From assembly GCA_946480125.1 (NCBI GenBank), contig CAMLIY010000070.1:1-13165 (forward strand): a stretch of DNA of 13,165 bases, read 5' to 3'. The translations under genes and the position numbers were made by a program. The stretch's first letter is position 1. Every line of letters begins with the position of its first letter. Source of the DNA: an uncultured Asticcacaulis sp. GTDB lineage: Bacteria > Pseudomonadota > Alphaproteobacteria > Caulobacterales > Caulobacteraceae. This document shows, one piece after another, positions 7,282 to 13,165 of the stretch. The notes beneath the pieces were generated by a model that ran no database searches, was not told the DNA's origin, and saw only the letters and a program-made list of their open reading frames with translations.

Positions 7282-8130
7282 TTAGGTGACCATCAGGCTG
7301 GGGTCCATGTGCCGGTCTCCCCATTTCAAACGCCAGCACAGATGCGGCCCGGTGGCGCGGCCGCGATCGCCGACCCGGCCGATCAGCTGCCCCTGAGTGA
7401 CATGGTCACCTTTACCAACCAGCACGCGTGACTGATGGAGATACATCGAAATCAGGCCCTGGCCGTGATCGATAAACGTCAGCCCGCCTTCATAGAACAT
7501 ATCCGGTTCGGCCAGCACCACCAGACCGGCCTGTGGCGCATGGATGGGCGTCCCTGTGGGCGCAGCCATATCAAAGCCGAAATGCGGACTCTTGGGTACG
7601 CCATTAAGGATGCGCTGATTGCCAAAATGTCCTGAAATCACAAATTTTTTCAGCGGCCAGCTAAAGCCGCCCTTAAAGTCGTCATCCTGGGTATGGCTGG
7701 CGAAGGCGGTCGCCTTTAGGGCCGCCTCACGTTTGATGCGCTCCAGGGTTTCCGGCGCCTGGGGCGTTACGGTTTCCGGCGGCAGGCCATTGACGCGCTG
7801 AGTGTCGTAGGTCTGCGGCGCTATGAGGCGTGTGTCGGTTTCGGTTTTTGTGGGTGTGCGCAATTCGATGCGGCAGGTGGCCGGCGAATCGCGGTCGAAA
7901 CCGACATAGAACCAGCCTTCGGATGAGGCCGTGCCTTGTCTGACTCCATCGACCCACAACTCGGCGCCGGGGGTGGCGCGACCGACGCAGTAACCGCTCT
8001 GGATGAAGCGGCCTCTAAGCTGGAAGGGGTCTGGTGCCTGTGCCAACACAGGCAAGGCAATCCCGCCGAGCCAGCAAGCGGCCCCAAGTGTCACGACGGA
8101 GCGGCGATTTAGCGCTGAAGGCTTTTCCAT
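7282..8130 (-). CDS. Exported M23-family peptidase (LytM/DUF-type) with HxC in place of the final HxH motif
   Basis: A 282-residue protein. It starts with a signal that has twin arginines at 9-10 (LNRRSVVTLG) and a likely cleavage after VLAQA near 32. A small beta-rich domain follows (about 36-100) with Cys48 and Cys86, a possible disulfide. A linker helix (127-142) leads to the M23 zinc-metallopeptidase domain (~165-281). M23 enzymes cut peptidoglycan cross-bridges. Zinc-site residues are His183 and Asp187 (HFGFD); His232 is in the YLHQ block; and GPHLCW gives His263 but Cys265 where the family normally has the second His. It could use Cys as a ligand, or be an inactive regulatory LytM factor. 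A strong ribosome site GAGGAGG (8147-8141, minus strand) lies inside the DUF2093 gene ten bases before the ATG, and the genes overlap by 22 bases, so translation is probably coupled. Confidence 0.88.
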   Translation of the reverse strand: MEKPSALNRRSVVTLGAACWLGGIALPVLAQAPDPFQLRGRFIQSGYCVGRATPGAELWVDGVRQGTASSEGWFYVGFDRDSPATCRIELRTPTKTETDTRLIAPQTYDTQRVNGLPPETVTPQAPETLERIKREAALKATAFASHTQDDDFKGGFSWPLKKFVISGHFGNQRILNGVPKSPHFGFDMAAPTGTPIHAPQAGLVVLAEPDMFYEGGLTFIDHGQGLISMYLHQSRVLVGKGDHVTQGQLIGRVGDRGRATGPHLCWRLKWGDRHMDPSLMVT

Positions 8131-8336
8131 GCCTGGGTAGCCTCCTCGGGACCGGCATAGGCTTGCTGGGTGCGCGGATCCCAGTATTTCAGGGCTTCAA
8201 GCGGAATCTGCTTGCCGGAAACGGCGCAGATCACGAACTTGCCTGGACGCATGACGGTGTAGTCGCCATCTCCATACTGGACAATGGCCTGACCGGGCAG
8301 GGGGGAGGGAGTATGCATATTCATACCCGGCAACAT
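8109..8336 (-). CDS. DUF2093 family small protein
   Basis: A small protein of about 75 residues. The core VQYGDGDYTVMRPGKFVICA followed by VSGKQIPLEALKYW and an AYAGPEEA tail is the pattern of the alphaproteobacterial DUF2093 family; no function is known to me. I see no signal peptide or membrane segment. The frame is open back to a TTG at 8360, and in-frame ATGs lie at 8336, 8324 and 8318. No convincing ribosome site decides among them; I took the longest ATG form. It follows the xseA stop by about 30 bases and its 3' end overlaps the M23 gene start, so the three genes look like one transcription unit. The xseA-DUF2093 pairing is, to my knowledge, recurrent in Alphaproteobacteria. Confidence 0.8.
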   Translation of the reverse strand: MLPGMNMHTPSPLPGQAIVQYGDGDYTVMRPGKFVICAVSGKQIPLEALKYWDPRTQQAYAGPEEATQAWKSLQR

Positions 8337-8350
8337 AGGCCGGCCGGCCT
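8337..8350. repeat. 14-base perfect palindrome AGGCCGGCCGGCCT between xseA and DUF2093
   Basis: AGGCCGGCCGGCCT equals its own reverse complement and abuts the chosen DUF2093 ATG (8336). On the minus-strand transcript it could form a very GC-rich hairpin right at the start codon. No U-tract follows, so it is not an intrinsic terminator. The region's GGCC-rich composition makes chance a fair explanation. Confidence 0.5.
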
Positions 8351-8365
8351 GTCCGATCAAGGGGC

Positions 8366-10012
8366 TTAAAACAGACTGCCCTGATCCGGAACGGATGCGC
8401 GCGGCTTTGGCGCGACCGGCTTTGGCGCTGGCTTTTGAGGCGAAGGCGGGCCGCCTTCCGCGGCAATGACGTCCAGTTTTTGCTTGTCTTTGAAGGTCAG
8501 AACCAGCGCTTCACCATTCGCTATGCCGACCGGCGATTTGACCAGAAACCCATCTGGCCGGTTGACACGGGCGAAGCCGAGATCAAGGGGCCGGTCGGGG
8601 TTGAGGTTAATGCGTAATTGTTCAAGTCTTTGAAGACGTTCCTGGTTTTGAGTAAGAATGCGCTTGAAGGCTTCAGGCAGGCGTTTCGCCAGATCCGGCA
8701 GGCGTTCGCCACTGCGTTCGATATTGCGTATCAGGGCGCCCTGCAGGCGGCGATCGAGTTCAGGCAAGCGTTCGCCCTTCTTTTCAGCGCAGCGTATGAA
8801 AGCTTCGATCATCCGCTTTTCGAGCGCGGGCAGGCGGGCATGAGTCTCAGCCTGTTCTATCAGGCGGAGACCCGTGCGGTTCAGGCGTTGACCAAACTGG
8901 TCGAGCCGGTCGCGTTTCAGCTGCACTTCGCGCGTCAGCAAGGCGGGAGTAAAGCGTCCGGACATGCGGGCAAAACGCGTTTGATGCAGATTCAGATTTT
9001 GCAGCAGCCCCCCGCCGAGGCGGTGCGCCACATAATCGAGTTGTTGCTGGGCTGTGTTGATCAGGTCTAGCGGCTTGGGCAAGGTGCGGGCCAGCAAGGC
9101 CACGCGTTCGCGGCGCATTTCCAGCCCACGCGCCATGCAGGCCTGCCGTCGGCGTTCAAGATCGGCGGTGAAGGCGCGCAATTCGCCGAGCACCGGCGTG
9201 GCCATTTCAGCGGCACCGGTGGGCGTTGGCGCGCGGCGATCGCTGACATAATCGATAAGCGTGGTATCGGTTTCGTGTCCGACGGCCGAAATGATCGGGA
9301 TGGTGCTGGCGGCGACGGCGCGCGCCAGGTCTTCGTTGTTGAAAGCCCACAGATCTTCGACCGAGCCGCCGCCGCGCGCCACAATAATCACATCGGGTCT
9401 GGGCAAGGCGGGGTCGCTATGAAAACCGCCCAAGGCGTTGATCACCTGCGGAGCCGCGGCGTCGCCCTGCACCACGACCGGCCAGACAATGACCCGGCAC
9501 GGCCAGCGATCACGGATGCGGTGCAGGATATCACGGATAACAGCGCCGGTTGGCGAGGTGATGACGCCGATGGTGCGCGGCGCATAGGGCAGGGGCTTTT
9601 TTCGCGCCGGATCGAACAGGCCTTCACCATGCAGCTTTTTCTTGAGGCGGTCGAGTTGCGCCAGCAGGGCGCCGACACCGGCCACCTCCATGGCCTCGAT
9701 GACAATCTGGTATTTTGAAGAGGCCGGAAAGGTGGTGATCTTGCCGGTGACAATGACTTCCAGGCCGTGCTCAGGCTGGGCTTGCAGGCGACTGACATTG
9801 CCCTTCCAGATGACGCCATCGATCGCCGCCTTGTCGTCCTTTATCGTCAGATAGACATGACCCGAGGCATGGCGCGTCACCTTTGAGATTTCACCACGCA
9901 AACGCACATGATCATAGGTGGTTTCAAGCGTACGCTTCAGCGCGCCCGCCAGCTCAGAAACCGAATAAGCCACTGCGTTTGATGATTCGGGGGCGGTCAG
10001 ATGGTTAGGCAT
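8366..10012 (-). CDS. xseA: Exodeoxyribonuclease VII large subunit
   Basis: A 548-residue XseA, the catalytic subunit of exonuclease VII, which degrades single-stranded DNA from both ends and works with many copies of the small subunit XseB (not in this window). Visible are the N-terminal OB-fold (about 15-110, with [14 protein letters not shown] and the VRLRGEISK...[10 protein letters not shown] stretch), then the catalytic domain with [18 protein letters not shown] (148-165), [21 protein letters not shown] (211-231), [23 protein letters not shown] (242-264) and GAAEMATP. A long helical region follows (about 280-470), including three 22-residue repeats, then the LDLGFARV closing segment and a Pro/Lys/Ala-rich tail ending QGSLF. 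It is about 90 residues longer than E. coli XseA. ATG 10012 has no strong ribosome site. It diverges from the hybrid kinase gene across a 118-base gap. Confidence 0.97.
   Translation of the reverse strand: MPNHLTAPESSNAVAYSVSELAGALKRTLETTYDHVRLRGEISKVTRHASGHVYLTIKDDKAAIDGVIWKGNVSRLQAQPEHGLEVIVTGKITTFPASSKYQIVIEAMEVAGVGALLAQLDRLKKKLHGEGLFDPARKKPLPYAPRTIGVITSPTGAVIRDILHRIRDRWPCRVIVWPVVVQGDAAAPQVINALGGFHSDPALPRPDVIIVARGGGSVEDLWAFNNEDLARAVAASTIPIISAVGHETDTTLIDYVSDRRAPTPTGAAEMATPVLGELRAFTADLERRRQACMARGLEMRRERVALLARTLPKPLDLINTAQQQLDYVAHRLGGGLLQNLNLHQTRFARMSGRFTPALLTREVQLKRDRLDQFGQRLNRTGLRLIEQAETHARLPALEKRMIEAFIRCAEKKGERLPELDRRLQGALIRNIERSGERLPDLAKRLPEAFKRILTQNQERLQRLEQLRINLNPDRPLDLGFARVNRPDGFLVKSPVGIANGEALVLTFKDKQKLDVIAAEGGPPSPQKPAPKPVAPKPRASVPDQGSLF
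8642..8839 (-). repeat. Three 22-residue (66-base) tandem repeats in the XseA helical region
   Basis: XseA residues 392-413, 414-435 and 436-457 are successive 22-residue units with the shared pattern [AE]RLPxLxxR[ML]xxAxxRxxxxx. A fourth, decayed copy begins ERLQRLEQL at 458. The repeat is also visible in the DNA as recurring GGCAGGCGTTCGCC-like strings every 66 bases. It lies in the coiled-coil region, the part of exonuclease VII known to bind small subunits. Confidence 0.85.
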
Positions 10013-10069
10013 GGTGTCAGTTTAGCGTAATTTTCGGCGATGCCCCAGCTTTGAGGCTCTAATCGTTTT

Positions 10070-10078
10070 TTATCCACA
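10070..10078 (+). promoter_or_regulatory. Perfect DnaA box TTATCCACA between xseA and the hybrid kinase
   Basis: TTATCCACA matches the DnaA consensus TTATNCACA exactly. It lies in the divergent gap, 57 bases upstream of the xseA start and 52 bases upstream of the kinase GTG. The chance of this exact nonamer on either strand of a 118-base gap is about one in a thousand with equal base use. DnaA is also a transcription factor in Caulobacter, so this may regulate one or both genes. Confidence 0.6.
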
Positions 10079-10100
10079 AATGTTTAGGCTTTCTTCAGAA

Positions 10101-10120
10101 GACTCAACTTAGGGTGAGTC
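10101..10120. promoter_or_regulatory. GANTC dyad GACTCA-N8-TGAGTC upstream of the hybrid kinase
   Basis: A perfect 6+6 inverted repeat with an 8-base spacer; each arm contains a GANTC site (GACTC 10101-10105, GAGTC 10116-10120). It lies 11 bases before the kinase GTG and 26 before the alternative ATG. It could be a methylation-sensitive operator or a GcrA/CcrM-controlled promoter. CTATAG directly downstream (10121-10126) might be a -10-like element. Confidence 0.5.
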
Positions 10121-10130
10121 CTATAGTTCA

Positions 10131-12215
10131 GTGGGTCAGAGTTCAATGCGCCCTCCATTGCCAAAAACGGAACTAGGCAGCCGCCGCGCTGTCTTCCATG
10201 AGGCTGATATATTCGAAGCCGAAGCGGATTCGGGATTCGAACACCTGACCGCCCTGGCAGCGGATATTCTTGACGCGCCTATTGCCCTGATCTCACTGGT
10301 CGATGGCGAGCGCCACAGTTTTGTCTCGGCCCATGGCCTGGCGCTGAAATCGATCCCGGCGGAAATCTCCTTCTGTGAGCACACCCTGCGTTCCGGCGCC
10401 ATGATGATCGTGCCGGATGCCACGGCCGATCCGCGCTTTGCCGGAAATCCGTTCGTCATGTCCGATCCGAAAGTCCGGTTCTATGCCGGCGCGCCCCTGC
10501 ATTACGAGGGCGCGCTGATCGGCACCTTTTGTATAATCGACGTGAAGGTGCGTAAGGATTTCGGCGCCGTTGAAGCCGGAAGGCTGCAAAAACTGGCTGA
10601 CAGTGTTTCGGAAATGCTGGCCCTTCGCAAGAGCGGGCTGGCGAAAAAGGCGGCAATTCGCAAACTTCAGGAAACGCAGCGCAAGCTCGAACTGATGGAA
10701 GAGGTGGCGGGTGTCGGTTACTGGCACATCAGCGCCCGTACTGGCGAGTGTTTCTGGTCACGCGGCGTCTATGCCATTCACGGGCTGAGCCGCGATAGTT
10801 TTCAGCCAAGCCTCGATACCGCCATTCAACTGTTTCACCCTGATGACCGGGCCGAGGTCGAGCGCTGCGTGCGCAAGGCCATGACGACGGGCGGAGACTT
10901 TACATTCGAGCACCGCCTGATCCGCGCGGACGGCGAGGAGCGTATCGTTTATTCCCGCGGCGGTGTCGAAACCGGCGAGGACGGCCAGCCGGACTTCATC
11001 TTCGGTACTTTGCAGGATATTACGGAACAGGCCTATCTGGAAGACACGCTGCGGGCCGCCAAGGAGAATGCCGAGGCGCATCAATTGGCCAAGTCGAACT
11101 TCCTGTCCAATATGAGCCATGAAATCCGCACGCCACTGACGACGATCCTGGGATATGCCACGCTCTTGAACGGCGTATCGGACGTGCCTCTGGATGCCCG
11201 GCACTATATCGGCCGCATCAATAAGGCCGGGGAGGCCTTGCTTAGCCTGATCACCGATGTTCTGGATTTCTCCAAGCTGGAAGCAGGACAGGTCCGGCTT
11301 AATCCGCAACCCACCGATCTGCGCGCTCTGAATTCGGATATCGTCGATCAGTTCGCCGTTCTGGGGCAGACGCGCAATATCGAGATGCGTTGCGACTACG
11401 ATCCGCAAACGCCTGACTGGCTGATGGTGGATGAGGTTCGCCTGCGTCAGGTCCTGTATAACCTGGTCGGCAATGCCTGCAAATTTACCACCAATGGCAC
11501 GGTTGTCTTATCGGCGACAGTGGATAAAACCGGACGTCTGCGTGTTGAGGTCCGCGATAATGGGCCAGGTATTGCGCTCGATCAGCAGCCGGCCCTGTTC
11601 ACCCGTTTCAACCAGACTGACAACAGCATCAATCGCAAATATGGCGGGTCGGGGCTCGGTCTGTCCATATGTTATGAGATCATCAAGCTGATGCAAGGTG
11701 AGATCGGTGTCGAATCGCTTCCGGGAGAGGGCGCCTGTTTCTGGTTCGAGATACCGGTGACGATCGCCACTGCCCCCATCGCGGCCGCAACAAAAAATCT
11801 GAAGCCGATTTTCCTCGAAGACCGCAAGGTTTTGATCGTTGATGATCATCCGATTAATCGTGAATTGATCCGCTTGTTACTGACCGATTCCGGTCTCGAA
11901 ATTCATGAGGTTTGCGATGGCGAGGAGGCTCTGGAAGTCTGCGAGACGGTCAAGTTCGATTTGATCTTCATGGATATCCAGATGCCGGTGCTGGATGGCA
12001 TTGCCGCCACGCGCTGTCTGCGTGAGCAGGGCGGACTCAATGCTGAGACGGCGATAGTGGCGCTCAGCGCCGCTGCACAGACAAAGCTTTTCGACGATAC
12101 CCGCGGCCATGGCTTCAACCATGTTCTGACCAAACCGATCGACATGCCGCAATTTTTTAATACCCTGCACGCTTGTCTCGAAGGTACGGTAACGCCCTGT
12201 CGGCTGGCCAGCTGA
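10131..12215 (+). CDS. Soluble hybrid histidine kinase, GAF-PAS-HisKA-HATPase-REC
   Basis: A 694-residue cytoplasmic sensor kinase with no membrane segment. Domains: GAF (about 30-165, with FCEHTLRSG, VPDATADPRFAGNPFV and FYAGAPLHYEGALIGTFCIID), a helical connector, PAS with its PAC segment (190-300, ending FGTLQDITEQ), dimerisation/phosphoacceptor domain with His330 (NMSHEIRTPL), ATPase domain with the N box NLVGNACKF (Asn448), DNGPGI and GGSGLGLSI, and a C-terminal receiver (566-683) with Asp571/572, phosphoacceptor Asp615 (FMDIQMP) and Lys668-Pro. The GAF domain probably binds a small molecule; the ligand is unknown. No phosphotransfer protein is encoded nearby. The start is uncertain: GTG 10131 or ATG 10146, neither with a good ribosome site. 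A strong terminator overlaps its stop codon. Confidence 0.93.
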   Translation: MGQSSMRPPLPKTELGSRRAVFHEADIFEAEADSGFEHLTALAADILDAPIALISLVDGERHSFVSAHGLALKSIPAEISFCEHTLRSGAMMIVPDATADPRFAGNPFVMSDPKVRFYAGAPLHYEGALIGTFCIIDVKVRKDFGAVEAGRLQKLADSVSEMLALRKSGLAKKAAIRKLQETQRKLELMEEVAGVGYWHISARTGECFWSRGVYAIHGLSRDSFQPSLDTAIQLFHPDDRAEVERCVRKAMTTGGDFTFEHRLIRADGEERIVYSRGGVETGEDGQPDFIFGTLQDITEQAYLEDTLRAAKENAEAHQLAKSNFLSNMSHEIRTPLTTILGYATLLNGVSDVPLDARHYIGRINKAGEALLSLITDVLDFSKLEAGQVRLNPQPTDLRALNSDIVDQFAVLGQTRNIEMRCDYDPQTPDWLMVDEVRLRQVLYNLVGNACKFTTNGTVVLSATVDKTGRLRVEVRDNGPGIALDQQPALFTRFNQTDNSINRKYGGSGLGLSICYEIIKLMQGEIGVESLPGEGACFWFEIPVTIATAPIAAATKNLKPIFLEDRKVLIVDDHPINRELIRLLLTDSGLEIHEVCDGEEALEVCETVKFDLIFMDIQMPVLDGIAATRCLREQGGLNAETAIVALSAAAQTKLFDDTRGHGFNHVLTKPIDMPQFFNTLHACLEGTVTPCRLAS

Positions 12216-12223
12216 CAGTTTTT
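12197..12223 (+). terminator. Intrinsic terminator overlapping the hybrid kinase stop codon
   Basis: CTGTCGGCT (12197-12205) pairs with AGCTGACAG (12210-12218) over 9 base pairs, one of them G-U, closing a GGCC tetraloop, and is followed at once by TTTTT (12219-12223). The TGA stop (12213-12215) is inside the right arm. This should end the kinase transcript and separate it from purD. Confidence 0.8.
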
Positions 12224-12260
12224 GCTTGACCCGAATGGCCGGTTGAGGGAAGCGAAACCC

Positions 12261-13165
12261 ATGAACATTCTGCTGATCGGTTCGGGCGGCCGCGAACACG
12301 CCCTCGCCTGGAAAATTGTCCAGTCATCGCTGTGTGACACACTGGTCATCGCGCCCGGCAATCCCGGCATGGCGGCGCTGGGAGAGTGCCGCGACATCAA
12401 GGCGACGGACGTTGCCGGCCTGGTTGGCCTGGCGCGTGAAATCAAAGCCGATCTGGTGGTGGTCGGGCCGGAAAGCGCCCTGGCCGAAGGGCTGGCTGAT
12501 GCCTTGACCGCAGCCAATATTCCCTGCTTCGGACCGATGAAAAAGGCGGCCCAGCTTGAATCGTCCAAGGCCTTCACCAAGGATTTCTGCAAGCGTCATA
12601 ATATCCCGACGTCCGCTTCCGAGACTTTTGATAATGTGGCCGAGGCCCGCGCGTTCCTCAAAACCTACAGCCCGCCTTATGTCATCAAGGCCGATGGCCT
12701 GGCGGCTGGCAAGGGCGTCGCCATCTCGCCCGATTATCAGGACGCCGTAGCCGAGGTCGAGGCCATGCTGGGCGGGCGCTATGGTCCGGCCAGTTCCAAC
12801 ATCGTCATCGAAGAGTTTATGACGGGCGAGGAAGCCTCTGTCTTTGCCCTGTGCGATGGGGAGACAGCGCTTTTGTTCGGCTGGGCGCAGGATCACAAGC
12901 GTGCGTTTGACGGGGATACCGGCCCCAATACCGGCGGTATGGGCACCTATTCGCCGGCACCGATCGTCACGCCGGAACTGCTGCGCATCACTCAGGATGA
13001 AGTCCTCACCCCGACCATGGCGGGCATGAAGGCCGAAGGCAATCCGTACAAAGGCGTACTGTATGCCGGTCTGATGGTGGAGGATGGCCGTCCGCGCCTG
13101 GTCGAATATAATGCCCGCTTCGGCGATCCGGAATGCCAGGTCCTGATGCTGCGCCTGAAAAGCGA
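12261..13165 (+). CDS. purD: Phosphoribosylamine-glycine ligase (GAR synthetase), 3' end outside window
   Basis: The first ~301 residues of PurD, the ATP-grasp enzyme that joins glycine to 5-phosphoribosylamine in the second step of purine synthesis. Seen in order: the N-domain loop NILLIGSGGREHALAW at the very start, VVVGPESALAEGLAD (~73-87), the ATP-grasp segment KADGLAAGKGV (~142-152), EEFMTGEEASVFAL, the highly conserved QDHKR...GDTGPNTGGMGTYSPAP (~210-232) and the family signature ARFGDPECQV near 290. About 125-130 residues should remain, judged by the usual length of ~425-430. ATG 12261 follows GAGGGAAG with slightly long spacing. It begins 45 bases after the kinase stop and beyond that gene's terminator, so it needs its own promoter. 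TTGACC at 12226-12231 is -35-like but has no visible -10 partner. Confidence 0.96.
   Translation, partial: MNILLIGSGGREHALAWKIVQSSLCDTLVIAPGNPGMAALGECRDIKATDVAGLVGLAREIKADLVVVGPESALAEGLADALTAANIPCFGPMKKAAQLESSKAFTKDFCKRHNIPTSASETFDNVAEARAFLKTYSPPYVIKADGLAAGKGVAISPDYQDAVAEVEAMLGGRYGPASSNIVIEEFMTGEEASVFALCDGETALLFGWAQDHKRAFDGDTGPNTGGMGTYSPAPIVTPELLRITQDEVLTPTMAGMKAEGNPYKGVLYAGLMVEDGRPRLVEYNARFGDPECQVLMLRLKS

Noticed and set aside
8618..9070. 150-residue plus-strand open frame inside xseA
   Set aside because: It is antisense to the XseA helical region; its apparent repeats only mirror the 66-base repeat of the real gene.
12226..12231. TTGACC as the -35 of a purD promoter
   Set aside because: No acceptable -10 at 15-18 bases, and only about 30 bases remain to the start codon.

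Overview
The window looks like the chromosome of an alphaproteobacterium of the Caulobacterales, and an Asticcacaulis-like xylan degrader is my best guess. The reasons are moderately high G+C, a TipF-type polar flagellum regulator, an Alphaproteobacteria-type purD / xseA / DUF2093 neighbourhood, and CcrM-type GANTC sites in two intergenic regions. The genus is inference from gene content, not from a search.

Left part (1-5277, + strand): the end of a plant cell wall (glucuronoxylan) utilisation cluster. In order it holds the 3' end of a GH3 beta-glucosidase/beta-xylosidase, a Tat-exported SGNH/GDSL esterase, a JmjC-like cupin-8 putative dioxygenase, and a complete secreted GH115 xylan alpha-1,2-glucuronidase. 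Together they could strip acyl groups, (methyl)glucuronic acid side chains and terminal sugars from xylan fragments. The dioxygenase does not fit that chemistry and is the odd member.

Middle part (5274-10012, - strand), in transcription order: xseA (exonuclease VII large subunit), a DUF2093 protein, an M23-family envelope peptidase whose third zinc-ligand position is Cys instead of His, a single-receiver response regulator with a repeated basic tail, and tipF. TipF is a membrane-anchored, catalytically degenerate EAL protein that should sense c-di-GMP rather than degrade it. tipF converges on the GH115 gene and the two stop codons overlap.

Right part (10131-13165, + strand): a soluble GAF-PAS hybrid histidine kinase, ending in a strong intrinsic terminator laid over its own stop codon, then purD running off the window end.

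The most interesting non-coding region is the 118-base divergent gap between xseA and the kinase. It holds a perfect DnaA box and a 6+6 dyad whose arms are both GANTC sites, a combination expected at a replication- or cell-cycle-coupled promoter. A second GANTC pair lies upstream of tipF. XseA also carries three 22-residue tandem repeats and ends in a clamp-binding-like QGSLF. I see no insertion sequence, CRISPR array, tRNA or rRNA. I did not find a wholly new multi-gene system; the leads are regulatory sites and protein variations.
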